This document shows positions 53,198 to 64,000 of a stretch of DNA of 64,000 nucleotides, one piece after another. The translations under genes and the position numbers were made by a program. The notes under the pieces are model-generated. The model saw only the letters and a program-made list of their open reading frames with translations, was not told the origin of the DNA and did no database searches. Where the stretch lies: the NCBI GenBank assembly GCA_026392415.1, contig JAPLCC010000039.1, positions 1 through 64,000 of the forward strand. The letters run 5' to 3'. How positions within the stretch are numbered: the first letter of the stretch is position 1; each line of letters starts with the position of its first letter. The DNA is from Propionibacteriales bacterium (GTDB taxonomy: Bacteria > Actinomycetota > Actinomycetes > Propionibacteriales > Nocardioidaceae).

Positions 53198-54220
53198 TCA
53201 GGCGGAGCGGACGGCGACGACGTCGGCGAATGCCTCGAGCGCCGCGCGGACCGAGCCCTCCGGGACGGCCTGCAGGAGCTGCTTGGCCTCCTGGGCGCGG
53301 GCGACGACGTAGGCGCGCGCCTCATCCATCGCGGGGTGCTTGCGGAGCAGGTCGAGCGCCTCGGCGTGCAGGTCGGCGTCGGCCGCGAGATCGGTTCGTT
53401 CCGGGTCGAGCAGCTCGAGGAGGCGGGCGTCGGCCGGATCCGTCGATGCGCGCGCCATCAGCACCGGGAGCGTCGGCACGCCTTCCTTGAGGTCGGTTCC
53501 CGGGGTCTTGCCCGACTCCTCGGTCTCGGAGGCGACATCGAGGATGTCGTCGGAGAGCTGGAAAGCCGTGCCGACGAGCTCGCCGTACTCCGTGAGTGCG
53601 GTGACGACGGCCGGGTCGGCACCCGAGAACAGCGCGCCGTAGCGGGCGGAGGTGGCGATCAGAGAGCCGGTCTTGCCGGCGACGACCTCGAGGTAGTGCT
53701 GCAGTGCGTCGTCCTCGGGGCCCGGCTTCACGGTCTCCAGGATCTGGCCCTCGACGAGGCGGGTGAAGGTCTCGGCCTGGATCCGAACGGCCTCCGCCCC
53801 CAGCTGGGACGTGAGCTCGGAAGACTTGGCGAAGAGGAAGTCGCCGGTCAGGATCGCGACGAGGTTGTCGTAGCGCGAGTTCGCCGAGTCGGCGCCCCGG
53901 CGCAGGTCGGCCTCGTCCATGACGTCGTCGTGGTAGAGCGAGCCGACGTGGGTGATCTCCACGACGCACGCCGCGGTGAGCACCTCGGCCGCGTCCGGTC
54001 GCGGACCCACCTCGGCCGCGAGGAGCACGAGCAGGGGGCGGAACCGCTTTCCACCGGCGGCGAGCAGGTGCCGCGCCGCCTCGGTGACGTACGGCGCCCG
54101 GCTGGTGGCGTGGCCGAACAACGCCTCCTCCACCGACGCCATCCGCGCGCGGAGGCGCTCCGCGAGGGCGGTGTCGACGATCGGCAGGGCCAGCTCGGCC
54201 GGGCTTGCAGCGGGACTCAC
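53198..54220 (-). CDS. Polyprenyl (long-chain) diphosphate synthase
   Basis: A 340-residue trans-prenyltransferase with AAGGKRFRPLLVLLAAEVG, the first Asp-rich motif HDDVMDEADLRRG, GKTGSLIATSARYGA and the second Asp-rich motif QLSDDILDVASETEESGKTPG. It condenses isopentenyl diphosphate into an all-trans chain, here probably the menaquinone side chain (heptaprenyl to nonaprenyl). The GTG start overlaps the nuoN stop by 4 nt, so the quinone tail enzyme is made with complex I. Confidence 0.92.
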   Translation of the reverse strand: MSPAASPAELALPIVDTALAERLRARMASVEEALFGHATSRAPYVTEAARHLLAAGGKRFRPLLVLLAAEVGPRPDAAEVLTAACVVEITHVGSLYHDDVMDEADLRRGADSANSRYDNLVAILTGDFLFAKSSELTSQLGAEAVRIQAETFTRLVEGQILETVKPGPEDDALQHYLEVVAGKTGSLIATSARYGALFSGADPAVVTALTEYGELVGTAFQLSDDILDVASETEESGKTPGTDLKEGVPTLPVLMARASTDPADARLLELLDPERTDLAADADLHAEALDLLRKHPAMDEARAYVVARAQEAKQLLQAVPEGSVRAALEAFADVVAVRSA

Positions 54221-55818
54221 CTGATGAAGTCTCCCGCATTCGTGACCAGATCCAGCACCGGCCCCGGCACGATGCCGAGCAGCAGGGTCGCCGCGAGGCA
54301 CACGACGACCGTCCCGGACGTCAGCAAGGAGGGCACCGAGACCTCAGCCGATCCGTCCGCGTGCGCCTCGGTGAAGAACATCAGACGGATGTGGCGGACA
54401 TAGAACCCGACCGCGATGACGCTCGAAGCGATCGCAACCAGCACCACCGGCCAGGCGCCGGCCGACAGGGCCGAGGTGAAGACGGCCCACTTGCCGATGA
54501 AGCCGGCGGTGAGCGGGATACCGGCCATCGACAGCAGGAAGAACGCGAAGGCACCGGCCACGAGCGGCGAGCGGCGACCGAGGCCGGCCCAGCGGTCGTA
54601 GTGGGTGGCTTCGCCGCTGGCGTCGCGCACGACGGTGACGATCGCGAAGGCACCGATCATCGAGAAGCCGTAGGTGGTGAGGTAGAACAGCACGCCCTCG
54701 AGCGAGGTGTACTGGCCCTTGGCGAGGTCGTCAGCCGACTGGACGCCGAGCACGCCGACCAGGAGGAAGCCGGTGTGCGCGACCGAGGAGTAGGCCAGCA
54801 TCCGCTTCACGTCGTTCTGCACGGCAGCCAGGATGGCGCCGAGCAGCATCGAGGCAATCGCCACGACCCACAGCATCGGGACCCAGCTCCAGCGCTCGCC
54901 ACCGAAGGCGACGTACAGCAGGCGCAGCAGGGCACCGAACGCGGCGACCTTCGTGCCGGCGGCCATGAACGCCGTGACCGCAGTGGGCGCACCCTGATAG
55001 ACGTCGGGCGTCCAGGCCTGGAACGGCGCGGCACCGACCTTGAACAGCAGCCCGACGGCGAGCAGGGCGATGCCGGCGAGCAGCAGGCCGTGGTTGGCTC
55101 CGCCACCACGGACCGCCTCGTTGATGCCGGCGAAGGTGACCGAGCCGGAGTAGCCGTAGACCAGCGCGGCGCCGTACAGGAAGAAGCCGGAGGCGAAGGC
55201 ACCGAGGAGGAAGTACTTCATCGCCGCTTCCTGGCTGAGCAGGCGACGTCGACGGGCGAGACCACACAGCAGGTAAAGCGGGAGGGAGAGAACCTCGAGC
55301 GCGACGAACATCGTCAGCAGGTCACCCGACGCAGGGAACAGCAGCATGCCGCCCACGGCGAAGAGCATCAGCGGGTAGACCTCGGTGTGCTCGAGGCCGC
55401 GGGTCGATGCCTCGCGCTCGGTGTCGGTGCCCGGAAGCGCTGCCGCCTGGCCGGTGAAGGCCGAGACACCGCCTTCGAGCCGACGCTCGGCGAACAGGGC
55501 GACGCCGCCGATCGCGAAGATCAGGACCAGTGCCCAGAGGTAGATCGTGGGCCCGTCGATGATGACGCTGCCCTCGGCACCGACAAGGCCCTGGCCCTCG
55601 CTGCCACCGGCCCCGGTGTGCTGCTCGAGGTCCGCGCCGACCACGATGGTGGACACGAGTGCGGCGACGAGGACGGACAGCGCCAGCGTGATCTGCGGGA
55701 TCCGGCGGTCCTTGCGCGGCAGGAAGGCCTCGAGCAGGACGCCGACGCAGGCACCGCCGAGGACGAGGAGGAGCGGGAGGAGCTCGACGTACTCGAGCTC
55801 GGGCTTCACGAACTCCAT
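54217..55818 (-). CDS. nuoN: NADH-quinone oxidoreductase subunit N
   Basis: NuoN, 533 residues, antiporter-like membrane subunit with about 14 helices. Family segments: LPLYLLCGLARRRRLLSQEAAMKY, FKVGAAPFQAWTPDVYQGAP, QNDVKRMLAYSSVAHTGFLL with the helix-8 lysines, and GFIGKWAVFTSAL. The ATG shares one base with the nuoM stop. Last proton-pumping subunit of the operon. Confidence 0.96.
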   Translation of the reverse strand: MEFVKPELEYVELLPLLLVLGGACVGVLLEAFLPRKDRRIPQITLALSVLVAALVSTIVVGADLEQHTGAGGSEGQGLVGAEGSVIIDGPTIYLWALVLIFAIGGVALFAERRLEGGVSAFTGQAAALPGTDTEREASTRGLEHTEVYPLMLFAVGGMLLFPASGDLLTMFVALEVLSLPLYLLCGLARRRRLLSQEAAMKYFLLGAFASGFFLYGAALVYGYSGSVTFAGINEAVRGGGANHGLLLAGIALLAVGLLFKVGAAPFQAWTPDVYQGAPTAVTAFMAAGTKVAAFGALLRLLYVAFGGERWSWVPMLWVVAIASMLLGAILAAVQNDVKRMLAYSSVAHTGFLLVGVLGVQSADDLAKGQYTSLEGVLFYLTTYGFSMIGAFAIVTVVRDASGEATHYDRWAGLGRRSPLVAGAFAFFLLSMAGIPLTAGFIGKWAVFTSALSAGAWPVVLVAIASSVIAVGFYVRHIRLMFFTEAHADGSAEVSVPSLLTSGTVVVCLAATLLLGIVPGPVLDLVTNAGDFIR

Positions 55819-57350
55819 CAGTGCGACTCCCCTTCGTGCGTGACCTCAGGGTCGACGGTCGGTGGGTCATCGTGCACCCCGACGTTTTCGAGCAGGTCGC
55901 CGACCATCGGGTTGGCCGCGTCCAGCAGTGGCGCCGGGTAGAACCCGAAGAAGACCAGGGCCGCGAAGAGCGGCGCCACGGCCACGATCTCGCGCAACCC
56001 GAGGTCCTTGGTGCCTTCCAGGTCGGCGGCGGTCGGGCCGGTCATCGTGCGCTGGTACATCCACAGCACGTAGACCGCCGAGAGGACGACCGCGGTGATC
56101 GCGATCGCGCCGACGTACCAGCCGTAGTTGAAAGCGGCCAGCAGCACGAGGAACTCGCTGACGAACGGCGAGAGGCCCGGCAGGCCGAGGGTCGCGAGAC
56201 CGGCGATCAGGAACAGGCCGGCCAGGACCGGCGCCACCTTCTCGATGCCGCCCATCTCGCTGATCAACGAGGTGCCACGACGGTCGTAGAGGTAGCCCGC
56301 GACGAGGAACAGCGCGGCCGTGCCGAGGCCGTGGTTGACCATGTAGAGGATCGAGCCGCTGGCACCCTGCGTGCTCATCGTGAAGATGCCGAGCGTGATC
56401 AGGCCGAAGTGGCTGAGCGAGGTGAGACCGATGAGGCGGAAGACGTCGTCCTGCCCGATCGCCACCAGCGCGCCGTAGACGATGGAGATGAGCGCGAGGA
56501 CGACGACGAGCGGCGTCGCCCACTGCGAGGCCTCCGGGAAGATGCCGAGGCAGAACCGCAGCATCCCGAAGGTGCCGATCTTGTCGAGGATGCAGACCAG
56601 CAGGACGCCCGTGCCGGGCGTCGCCTTCTCGGTCGTGTCGGCCAGCCAGGTGTGCAGCGGGAACAACGGCGCCTTGATCGCGAAAGCGATGAAGAAACCG
56701 AAGAACAGCCAACGCCCGGCCTCGGTGTCGATCGAGAGCCCCTCGAGGTCCGAGAGGAGGTACGACGGCGTGCCCTCCTGTGCGGAGACGACGTAGAGGC
56801 CGATCACCGACGCGAGCAGGATCAGTCCGCCCGCGAGCTGGAACATCAGGAACTTCAGGGCCGCGGCACCCCGGCCGTCGCGGCCGAACCCGCCGACCAG
56901 GAAGTAGGCCGGGATCAGGGTGGCCTCGAACACGACGTAGAAGAGGAAGACGTCGGTGGCGCAGAACACCGCCAGGGACAACCCTTCCAGCGCCAGCGCC
57001 CAGGCGACGAACGCCTTGGCACCTGCACCGTTGGGGTCGTCGGCCTTGAACCACTCCGCACCGAGCACCACGGGAACGAGCAGGACGGTGAGCAACACCA
57101 TCAGCAGGCCGAGGCCATCGACGCTCAAGGCGTAGTGCACTCCGAACGCTTCGATCCAGTCGTGCACCTCCTCGAACTGACGACCCTCGTCGGCGTCGTA
57201 GTTGAGCGCAACGGTCAGGCCGAGCACAAGGGTGATGAGGGTGACGCCCAGGCCGGTGACCTTGCTGACCGCAGCAGGCAACAGGGCAACGGCGACCGCG
57301 CCGGCAATCGGGAGCCAGACCAGCAGGCTGAGGATCGGGAAGTCGTTCAC
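55818..57350 (-). CDS. nuoM: NADH-quinone oxidoreductase subunit M
   Basis: NuoM, 510 residues, antiporter-like membrane subunit. [17 protein letters not shown] with the conserved glutamate, [40 protein letters not shown] and [16 protein letters not shown] mark the family. The GTG start overlaps nuoL by 4 nt. One of three proton channels of complex I. Confidence 0.96.
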   Translation of the reverse strand: MNDFPILSLLVWLPIAGAVAVALLPAAVSKVTGLGVTLITLVLGLTVALNYDADEGRQFEEVHDWIEAFGVHYALSVDGLGLLMVLLTVLLVPVVLGAEWFKADDPNGAGAKAFVAWALALEGLSLAVFCATDVFLFYVVFEATLIPAYFLVGGFGRDGRGAAALKFLMFQLAGGLILLASVIGLYVVSAQEGTPSYLLSDLEGLSIDTEAGRWLFFGFFIAFAIKAPLFPLHTWLADTTEKATPGTGVLLVCILDKIGTFGMLRFCLGIFPEASQWATPLVVVLALISIVYGALVAIGQDDVFRLIGLTSLSHFGLITLGIFTMSTQGASGSILYMVNHGLGTAALFLVAGYLYDRRGTSLISEMGGIEKVAPVLAGLFLIAGLATLGLPGLSPFVSEFLVLLAAFNYGWYVGAIAITAVVLSAVYVLWMYQRTMTGPTAADLEGTKDLGLREIVAVAPLFAALVFFGFYPAPLLDAANPMVGDLLENVGVHDDPPTVDPEVTHEGESH

Positions 57351-59296
57351 AGGTTCACCGCCACGAGGACCAGGACGAGGATGACCGCGCCCGCGAGGAT
57401 GGACAGTGCGTAGGAGCGGACGTAGCCGGTCTGCAACTTGCGCAGCAGCTCGCCGGTGCCGGTCAGGATGGTCGAGCCACCCGTGAAGGCGCCGTCGACG
57501 ACGGACCGGTCAGCGGCCACCAGCGCGTTGACGGTCGCCTTGCCCGGAACCACCACCAGGGCGTCGTTGATCGCGTCGCCGTACAGGTCGGCGCGGGCCG
57601 CCCGGGTCGCGAACGAGACATCGGTCGGCGCCACCCGCGGCACCTGCTGCTTGCCGACGAGGAACCAGGCGAGGGCGACACCGGCGGCGACCGTGGCCAT
57701 GGTGATCAGCGTGATGACGATGACCGGGATCGGCGGCTCGTGGTGCTCCGCGTGTCCGACGACCGGGCTCAGCCAGTCGACGATCCAGTTGCCGGCGAGC
57801 ATCAGGCCACCGAGCACCGAAAGGGCAGCAAGGACGATCAGCGGGATCGTCATCACCTTCGGGCTCTCGTGCGGGTGCACGTCCTTCTCCCAGCGCTTCT
57901 GGGTGAAGTAGGTCATCAGCATCAGCCGGGTCATGTAGAAACCGGTCACGCCGGCGCCGATCAATGCACAGACGCCGACGACCGGGTTCTCGATGAGGGC
58001 GACCTCGATGATCTTGTCCTTCGACCAGAAGCCGGAGAACGGCGGGAAGCCGATGATCGCGAGGTAGCCCATCGCGAAGGTCAGGAAGGTGACCGGCAGC
58101 ATCTTGTTCAGCGCGCCGTAGTGACGCATGTCGACGTCGTCGTCCATCGCGTGCATCACCGAACCGGCACCGAGGAACATGTTCGCCTTGAAGAAGCCGT
58201 GCGTGAGCAGGTGGAAGATCGCGAAGGCGTAGCCCGCCACGCCGAGACCGGCGCCCAGCATCATGTAACCGATCTGGCTCATGGTGGACCCGGCCAGCGC
58301 CTTCTTGATGTCGTCCTTGGCACAACCGATGATCGCGCCCCACAGGATCGTCACCGTCGCCACGATGACCACCGCGGTCTGCGCCGCCGGAGCGAGCTCG
58401 AAGATGAAGTTGGAGCGGGTCACGAGGTAGACGCCGGCGGTGACCATGGTCGCCGCGTGGATCAGGGCCGAGACCGGGGTCGGGCCCTCCATCGCGTCGA
58501 GCAGCCACGCCTGCAGCGGGACCTGGGCGGACTTGCCGCAGGCGCCGACGAGGAGCAGGACGCCGATCCAGTTGAGCGTGGTCTCGGTGGCACCGCCCGC
58601 GAGCTCGCTGACTCCGCTGAAGCTCGTCGTGCCGAAGGTCGCGAACATCAGGAAGATCGCCAGGCCCAGACCCATGTCGCCGACCCGGTTGATGACGAAG
58701 GCCTTCTTCGCCGCAGCGGCCGCCGAGGGCTTGTGCTGCCAGAAGCCGATCAGGAGGTACGACGCCAGGCCGACTCCTTCCCAGCCGAGGAAGAGTCCGA
58801 CGTAGTTCTCCGCGAGGACCAGCATCAGCATCGCCGCGACGAACAGGTTGAGGTAGGCGAAGAACCGCGAGCGACGCGGGTCGTGCTCCATGTAGCCGAC
58901 GGAGTAGAGGTGGATCAGCGCGCCGACACCGGTGATGAGCAGCAGGAACAGTGCGGACAGCGGGTCATAGAGCAGGTCCATGCCGATGTCGAGGCGGCCG
59001 GACTCGATCCAGGTCCACAGGTGCTTCGTGACCTGGCGGTCACCCTCGTCGCGGCCGAGCAGCTGGAGGAACATCACCAGGCTGAGCACGAAGGAACCGG
59101 TGATCGTCGCGAGCCCGATCCAGTGGCCGTAGTCCTTGGTGCGGCGGTTGCCGAGCAACAACAGCACGGTGGCGCCGAGCAGCGGCAACGCGATGATCAG
59201 CCACAACAGACCGAAGATCCCGTCCGCCTCGGTCGGCGCGACGACGGGGACGTGGGTCTCGCTGGAGGTGAGCGCGACAGCAGAGAGAGCGTTCAA
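57347..59296 (-). CDS. nuoL: NADH-quinone oxidoreductase subunit L
   Basis: NuoL, about 649 residues, the distal antiporter-like subunit with the lateral helix. [16 protein letters not shown] with the conserved glutamate, [43 protein letters not shown] and [14 protein letters not shown] are visible. The TTG at 59296 was chosen because GAGGA lies 9 nt before it and it follows the nuoK stop by 11 nt. Confidence 0.95.
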   Translation of the reverse strand: MNALSAVALTSSETHVPVVAPTEADGIFGLLWLIIALPLLGATVLLLLGNRRTKDYGHWIGLATITGSFVLSLVMFLQLLGRDEGDRQVTKHLWTWIESGRLDIGMDLLYDPLSALFLLLITGVGALIHLYSVGYMEHDPRRSRFFAYLNLFVAAMLMLVLAENYVGLFLGWEGVGLASYLLIGFWQHKPSAAAAAKKAFVINRVGDMGLGLAIFLMFATFGTTSFSGVSELAGGATETTLNWIGVLLLVGACGKSAQVPLQAWLLDAMEGPTPVSALIHAATMVTAGVYLVTRSNFIFELAPAAQTAVVIVATVTILWGAIIGCAKDDIKKALAGSTMSQIGYMMLGAGLGVAGYAFAIFHLLTHGFFKANMFLGAGSVMHAMDDDVDMRHYGALNKMLPVTFLTFAMGYLAIIGFPPFSGFWSKDKIIEVALIENPVVGVCALIGAGVTGFYMTRLMLMTYFTQKRWEKDVHPHESPKVMTIPLIVLAALSVLGGLMLAGNWIVDWLSPVVGHAEHHEPPIPVIVITLITMATVAAGVALAWFLVGKQQVPRVAPTDVSFATRAARADLYGDAINDALVVVPGKATVNALVAADRSVVDGAFTGGSTILTGTGELLRKLQTGYVRSYALSILAGAVILVLVLVAVNL

Positions 59297-59307
59297 GGTC
59301 TGAGTCC

Positions 59308-59601
59308 TCAGAACTTCAGCAGGCTCGCGTCGTCGACCGAGGCCGAGCGACGAGTCCGGAAGATGGTCATGATGATCGCGAGTCCGACGACGACCTCGGC
59401 CGCGGCCACCACCATCACGAAGAAGGCAGCGATCTGGCCGTCGAGGTTGCCGTGCTGGCGCGCGAACGCGACGAACGCGAGGTTGCAGGCGTTGAGCATC
59501 AGTTCGACGCACATGAAGACCACGATCGCGTTGCGACGGGTCAACACCCCGATCGAACCGATCGTGAACAGGATCGCCGAGAGGACGACGTACTCGGTCA
59601 T
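59308..59601 (-). CDS. nuoK: NADH-quinone oxidoreductase subunit K
   Basis: NuoK, 97 residues, three helices: [40 protein letters not shown] with the conserved membrane glutamate, and [18 protein letters not shown] with a second. The ATG at 59601 shares a base with the nuoJ stop (TGATG); a GTG directly before it is an alternative. Confidence 0.96.
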   Translation of the reverse strand: MTEYVVLSAILFTIGSIGVLTRRNAIVVFMCVELMLNACNLAFVAFARQHGNLDGQIAAFFVMVVAAAEVVVGLAIIMTIFRTRRSASVDDASLLKF

Positions 59602-60404
59602 CACTTCGACTCCTCCACTCCGTCGTCGGTCGAGCCCGTCGAGGGGCCGAGCTCGCCGGAGCCCTCACCGATCTGTGCCTGCATCTTGTCGATGTCACGC
59701 AGCCCGGCCGACCGCATCGTGCCGCGGGCGGCGAGGACGCGGGACACCGATGCCGGCGCGGGGCTGCCGTCGGGCAGCAGGGCAGGGGTGTCGACCGCGT
59801 TGTGGCGGGCGTAGACGCCCGGTGGGGGCAGCGGTCCGAGATGGGCGCCGGTCTCGGCGTAGGCCCGGATCCGGTCGGCCGCGATGTCGGCCTGGGTACG
59901 GCGCGGGGTGAGCCGCTCGCGGTGGGCGAGCACCATCGCGCCGACTGCTGCGGTGATCAGCAGTGCACTGGTGGTCTCGAAGACGAAGACGTAGCGCGAG
60001 AACAGCAGGTTCGCGAGGGCTTCGGTGTTGCCGCCCTCGTTGGCCTCGTCGAGGCCGACCGCCGAGCCGAAGGTGAGCTGGGTCAGGCTGACGACCATGA
60101 CCACGGCGAAACCCAGGCCGGTGAACCAGGCCAGCACCCGCTGGCCCTTGATGGTCTCGACGAGGGAGTCCGAGGCGTCGACGCCCACGAGCATCATCAC
60201 GAAGAGGAACAGCATCAAGATGGCGCCGGTGTAGACGATGATCTGGACCGCGAAGAGGAACGGCGCCTCCAGCACGGCGTAGAGCATGGCAAGGCTGATC
60301 ATGACGACCGCCAGCAGCAGCGCGGCATGCACGGCCTTGCGAACGAAGAGCATGCCCAGCGCTGCCAGCACCATGATGGGCGCAAGCACCCAGAAGGCGA
60401 TCAT
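59601..60404 (-). CDS. nuoJ: NADH-quinone oxidoreductase subunit J
   Basis: NuoJ, 267 residues, five helices in the first 170 ([41 protein letters not shown] with the family tyrosine and glycine), then a cytoplasmic tail of nearly 100 residues rich in Pro, Gly and Ser, longer than in E. coli NuoJ. The ATG overlaps nuoI by 4 nt. Confidence 0.95.
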   Translation of the reverse strand: MIAFWVLAPIMVLAALGMLFVRKAVHAALLLAVVMISLAMLYAVLEAPFLFAVQIIVYTGAILMLFLFVMMLVGVDASDSLVETIKGQRVLAWFTGLGFAVVMVVSLTQLTFGSAVGLDEANEGGNTEALANLLFSRYVFVFETTSALLITAAVGAMVLAHRERLTPRRTQADIAADRIRAYAETGAHLGPLPPPGVYARHNAVDTPALLPDGSPAPASVSRVLAARGTMRSAGLRDIDKMQAQIGEGSGELGPSTGSTDDGVEESK

Positions 60405-61015
60405 GCGTGGCCCCCGTCGGTCGTCGGCACCGTCGGCACCGGGATCGGCGCCGCGAAGTCACCGCGGTAGTAGGCGAGGTCGTCCTTGCCGAGCTGCATC
60501 TCGTGCGGCGGCTGCTGCATGCCGGGCAGCAGCGGGGCCAACAGGTCGGACTTCTCGTAGATCAGGCTGGCGCGACTGTCGTCGGCCAGCTCGTACTCGT
60601 TGGTCATCGTGAGCGCCCGCGTCGGGCACGCTTCGATGCACAGGCCGCAGAGGATGCAGCGCAGGTAGTTGATCTGGTAGACGCGGCCGTAGCGCTCCCC
60701 GGCCGAGAACCTGGCAGAGTCACTGCCGCCTTCGCCGCCTCCAGTGTCAGAGTTCTCGGCACCCTCGACGTAGATCGCGTCCGCGGGACACGCCCACGCA
60801 CACAGCTCGCAGCCGATGCACTTCTCGAGACCGTCGGGCCATCGGTTGAGCTGGTGACGGCCGTGGAAGCGTGGAGCGGTCGGGAACTTCTCCTTCGGGT
60901 ACTGCTCGGTGACGACCTTGCGGAACATCGTCCGGAACGTCACCCCGAACCCGGCGATCGGATCCCAGAGCTGCTCCTTGAGCGAGGGGCCCTGCCCGTT
61001 GGTCTGCTCAGTCAT
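60401..61015 (-). CDS. nuoI: NADH-quinone oxidoreductase subunit I
   Basis: NuoI, 204 residues, carries two [4Fe-4S] clusters passing electrons to the quinone: [12 protein letters not shown] (about 65-76) and [12 protein letters not shown] (about 120-131). Between them an acidic, glycine-rich insert ([16 protein letters not shown]) is present. The ATG at 61015 overlaps nuoH by 8 nt with AGGGG upstream; a longer frame is not supported. Confidence 0.96.
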   Translation of the reverse strand: MTEQTNGQGPSLKEQLWDPIAGFGVTFRTMFRKVVTEQYPKEKFPTAPRFHGRHQLNRWPDGLEKCIGCELCAWACPADAIYVEGAENSDTGGGEGGSDSARFSAGERYGRVYQINYLRCILCGLCIEACPTRALTMTNEYELADDSRASLIYEKSDLLAPLLPGMQQPPHEMQLGKDDLAYYRGDFAAPIPVPTVPTTDGGHA

Positions 61016-62321
61016 GGCGAACCCCTGAATCAACTGGGTGGTCGGCGGTGTGGACGTCGGAACGGAACGACAGCGGCGCTGCAGCGCCCCGGAGGGCGCC
61101 ACCGACCGGCATCGGCGGCACGGGGAAGCTCCCGGGCCTCGGCGTCGAGACGGTCACGGCCGGGCTGTCGTCCTTGCCCTCGGGAATCAGGAACGTGATC
61201 AGCAGGACAACCAGGATCACGCCGATCGCGACCATCCAGAACTGCGGGTTGCCACTGAAGCCGCCCTCGAAGACGCCCTCGTTGCGGGCGACCCGCATGG
61301 TGGCGACCGCAACGGTCCAGACCAGTGCGATCGGGATCAGCCGCTTCCAGCCGAACGCCATGAACTGGTCGTAGCGCAACCGCGGCAGCGAACCGCGCAG
61401 CCAGATGAACCCGAAGATGAAGAACAGGACCTTGCCGAAGAACCACAGCACCGGCCAGTAGCCCTCGTTGGCGCCCGCCCAGACCTCGTCGATCCAGAAC
61501 GGTGCATGCCAGCCACCGAGGAACAAGGTGGTGGCGAGCGCGGAGACGGTGGCCATGTTGATGTACTCGGCGAGGAAGAACAGCGCGAACTTCAGGCTGG
61601 AGTACTCCGTGTGGAAGCCGCCGACCAGCTCACCCTCGGCCTCGGGCAGGTCGAACGGCGCACGGTTCGTCTCACCGACCATCGCGATCGCGTAGATCAC
61701 GAAGGACGGCAGCAGGATCAGGCCGAACCAGACGTCGTCCTGCGCGGCGACGATCTCGCTGGTCGACATCGACCCGGCGTACATGAACACCGCGACGAGC
61801 GCGAGGCCCATGGCCACTTCGTAGGAGATCATCTGGGCGCTCGAGCGCAGACCGCCGAGCAGGGAGTACGTCGATCCGCTGGACCAGCCGCCGAGGACGA
61901 TGCCGTAGATGCCGATCGAGGCGATCGCCATCACGAAGAGCACGGCGACCGGCATGTCGGTGAGCTGGAGCGGTGTGCGCTCCCCGAAGAGGTTCACCTC
62001 GGGACCGAAGGGGATGACCGAGAACGTCACGAATGCGGGCACCACGCAGATCACGGGCGCGAGCACGAAGACCACCTTGTCGGCGGCCTTCGGGATCAGG
62101 TCCTCCTTGAACGCCAGCTTCACGCCGTCGGCCAGGGACTGCAGCAGACCGAAGGGGCCGTGCACGTTCGGGCCGATCCGGTGCTGCATCCGGGCCACGA
62201 CCCGCCGCTCCCACCAGATGTTGAACAGGGTGAGAAGCACGAGCACCAGGAAGACCAGCAGCGTCTTGATGCCGATGATCCACCAGACGTCGTTGCCGAA
62301 CGCGTTGAGATCGGTGTTCAT
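61008..62321 (-). CDS. nuoH: NADH-quinone oxidoreductase subunit H
   Basis: NuoH, 437 residues, eight helices, forms the quinone chamber. [53 protein letters not shown] and the helices following [15 protein letters not shown] are the family hallmarks. The C-terminal 50 residues are a proline-rich extension typical of actinobacteria. The ATG at 62321 overlaps nuoG by 4 nt. Confidence 0.96.
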   Translation of the reverse strand: MNTDLNAFGNDVWWIIGIKTLLVFLVLVLLTLFNIWWERRVVARMQHRIGPNVHGPFGLLQSLADGVKLAFKEDLIPKAADKVVFVLAPVICVVPAFVTFSVIPFGPEVNLFGERTPLQLTDMPVAVLFVMAIASIGIYGIVLGGWSSGSTYSLLGGLRSSAQMISYEVAMGLALVAVFMYAGSMSTSEIVAAQDDVWFGLILLPSFVIYAIAMVGETNRAPFDLPEAEGELVGGFHTEYSSLKFALFFLAEYINMATVSALATTLFLGGWHAPFWIDEVWAGANEGYWPVLWFFGKVLFFIFGFIWLRGSLPRLRYDQFMAFGWKRLIPIALVWTVAVATMRVARNEGVFEGGFSGNPQFWMVAIGVILVVLLITFLIPEGKDDSPAVTVSTPRPGSFPVPPMPVGGALRGAAAPLSFRSDVHTADHPVDSGVRHD

Positions 62322-64000
62322 GCGGCACCTCCGGCAATCGTCACAGTCGTGCCCGGCGAGGCGAGATCGGCCAGCACGCCGTTGCCGACGGAGTTCGACG
62401 GCACCCACACCACGCCGTCGACCAGGTCGTCGGCGATCTCGGCCGGCAGGGTCATCGACCCGCGGTCACCGGTGAGGGTGATGGTCGGGCCGTGGGAGTC
62501 GTGAACGGCCCGGGACACCAGCACCACCGGCGTCCGTGCGGTGGCCTTGAGGTACTTGTCGCCGTCCTGCAGCGAGCCGTTGTCGAGCGACTGCTTCCAG
62601 GTGGCCAGCACCAGATCGCCGTCTCCCAAGGTCGTCGAGTAGCCCGAGCCGCCAGGCGAGGGCGTATCGAGACGTGGGCGTTCGCCGTCCCACGGACCCA
62701 GCTGGGCCATCTCGGCCCGGGCCTCGTCGACGGTCCGGAAACCCAGCGGGCTGCCGTGGCCGAGGTGGGCGAGCTCGTCGGCAATGCCGGAGAGGGCCCG
62801 CAGCTCCGGGAGCGATGCGGGGTTGCGCAGCGCGGCCTCCCACGGCCGCACCCGGCCTTCCCAGTTGACGAAGGTGCCGGCCTTGTCGGTGGTCGGCGCG
62901 ACGGGGAACACGACGTCAGCGACGTCGGTGACGTCAGTGCGGCGCAGGTCGAAGGCGACCACGAAGCCGGCCGCATCGATCGCGGCACGGGTCGCGGCCG
63001 GGTCGGACGTGTCGTCGGGATCCACACCCGCGATGACGAGTCCGCCGAGCTCGCCGGTGACGAGCGCGGCGACGATCGCATCCGCGTCGCGGCCTTCGGT
63101 CTCGGGCAGGACATCGACACCCCAGGCCGCAGCGACGTCGACGCGCGCGCCGGCGTCGGCCGTCGGACGGCCACCGGGCAGCAGGTTCGGCAGGCAGCCG
63201 GCCTCGACCGCACCGCGATCACCGGCCCGGCGGGGCACCCAGGCGAGGCGAGCGCCCGTGGACGCGGCGACTGCGGCAGCAGCTGACAGCGCACCGGGGA
63301 TCGTGGCCAGTCGCTCACCGACGAGCAGCACGCTGCCCGCGTCGAGCTCGGGAGCCAGCGCGTCGAGTCCCGCTGCTTCCTCGCCGGGCACGGTCGGCAC
63401 GACGCGTGCGGAGACCTTGGCCAGTCCGCGCGTGGTGTACGGCGCCAGGCTGATCACCTCGGTGCCGCCGGCCCGCACGGACTTGCGCAGGCGCAGGAAG
63501 ACCGCGCCGGCCTCGTCCTCGGGCTCCAGGCCGACGAGCACCACCTTCGCGGCGGACTCGAGGTCGTCGTACGTCACTCCCCCGTTGCCGGGGCCGGTCA
63601 GCGCGACCGACGACGCCAGGAACGCGGCCTCCTCGGCGGAGAGCGGACGGGCCCGGAAGTCGATGTCGTTGGTGCCGAGCGCGACCCGGGCGAACTTGCT
63701 GTAGGCGTAGGCGTCCTCGACGGTCAGGCGACCACCGGTCAGCACGCCGACCCCGCCGGCCTGCTTGGCAGCGGCAAGGCCACGGGCCGCGACCGCGAAG
63801 GCCTCGGGCCACGACGCCGGCCGGAGACTGCCGTCCTCGTCGCGCACCTGCGGGTAGACGAGGCGGTCCTCGGACTGGGCGTAGGCGAACGCGAAGCGGT
63901 CCTTGTCGGTGATCCACTCCTCGTTGACCGCCGGGTCGTTGCCGGACTGACGGCGCAGCACCTTGCCGCGACGGTGGTCGATCCGGATCGCCGAACCGCA
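62318..64000 (-). CDS. nuoG: NADH-quinone oxidoreductase subunit G (3' part, cut by window edge)
   Basis: The C-terminal 560 residues of NuoG, running off the right edge in frame. It begins in the molybdopterin-fold part ([18 protein letters not shown], then [13 protein letters not shown]) and ends with a molybdopterin dinucleotide-binding-like domain ([12 protein letters not shown]). NuoG holds iron-sulfur clusters of the electron wire; those cysteine motifs lie in the missing N-terminal part. An alanine/aspartate-rich, low-conservation middle region is typical of actinobacterial NuoG. Confidence 0.95.
   Translation of the reverse strand, partial: CGSAIRIDHRRGKVLRRQSGNDPAVNEEWITDKDRFAFAYAQSEDRLVYPQVRDEDGSLRPASWPEAFAVAARGLAAAKQAGGVGVLTGGRLTVEDAYAYSKFARVALGTNDIDFRARPLSAEEAAFLASSVALTGPGNGGVTYDDLESAAKVVLVGLEPEDEAGAVFLRLRKSVRAGGTEVISLAPYTTRGLAKVSARVVPTVPGEEAAGLDALAPELDAGSVLLVGERLATIPGALSAAAAVAASTGARLAWVPRRAGDRGAVEAGCLPNLLPGGRPTADAGARVDVAAAWGVDVLPETEGRDADAIVAALVTGELGGLVIAGVDPDDTSDPAATRAAIDAAGFVVAFDLRRTDVTDVADVVFPVAPTTDKAGTFVNWEGRVRPWEAALRNPASLPELRALSGIADELAHLGHGSPLGFRTVDEARAEMAQLGPWDGERPRLDTPSPGGSGYSTTLGDGDLVLATWKQSLDNGSLQDGDKYLKATARTPVVLVSRAVHDSHGPTITLTGDRGSMTLPAEIADDLVDGVVWVPSNSVGNGVLADLASPGTTVTIAGGAA

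Noticed and set aside
57740..59911. Long plus-strand open frame opposite nuoL, nuoK and nuoJ
   Set aside because: Composition is Arg/Asp/His-rich without hydrophobic pattern; the minus-strand frames encode clear complex I subunits.

Overview
The window looks like a chromosomal segment of a high-GC actinobacterium. GTG and TTG start codons are common, the order of the ribosomal and RNA polymerase genes is actinobacterial, and there is a complete Mce lipid-import operon, an F420-type (Ddn-like) reductase, an MptB-like mannosyltransferase and a mycobacteria-type KorAB. The set fits the Propionibacteriales, most likely the Nocardioides group. That placement is inferred from gene content and style, not from a database match.

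Layout. 1-21 kb is the transcription/translation superlocus, almost all on the minus strand. Read in transcription order it runs tRNA-Trp, secE, nusG, rplK, rplA, (plus-strand aspartate aminotransferase with a repeat cassette), rplJ, rplL, then mceG, yrbEA, yrbEB, mceA-F, two Mce-associated genes, rpoB and rpoC (cut by the left edge). A whole lipid importer therefore sits between rplL and rpoB. 21-25 kb holds an adenosine deaminase-like gene, a DUF4190-type membrane protein, murB, a HadA/HadB-like dehydratase pair, rpmG, tRNA-Met and tRNA-Thr.

25-42 kb, between tRNA-Thr and tRNA-Tyr, looks like the accessory part. It holds an amidase, a pirin-lrgA-lrgB operon, a GT4 glycosyltransferase, an old-yellow-enzyme homologue, an MptB-like GT-C mannosyltransferase, an RDD protein, a Ddn-like reductase, a fused adenylation-carrier-acyltransferase-3 protein coupled to a ferric-iron ABC transporter, an S66 peptidase and a secreted beta-rich protein. 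The fused protein is the most unusual gene in the window.

42-53 kb holds yajQ, an SRPBCC gene, a small membrane gene, a sulfate ABC importer (sbp-cysT-cysW-cysA), divergent korAB (2-oxoglutarate:ferredoxin oxidoreductase), a small secreted protein, rarD and a flavin reductase. 53-64 kb is the distal half of the nuo (complex I) operon, nuoG (cut by the right edge) to nuoN, translationally coupled to a long-chain polyprenyl diphosphate synthase that probably makes the menaquinone tail.

Signals. Many operon neighbours overlap by 1, 4 or 8 nt, which points to translational coupling. At least eight genes have a TANNNT box 6-7 nt before the start codon, the pattern expected for leaderless transcripts. 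Two sites match the KstR-type palindrome TnnAACnnGTTnnA, one before the Ddn-like gene and one at the korA promoter. No CRISPR array, insertion sequence, integrase or prophage gene was seen.
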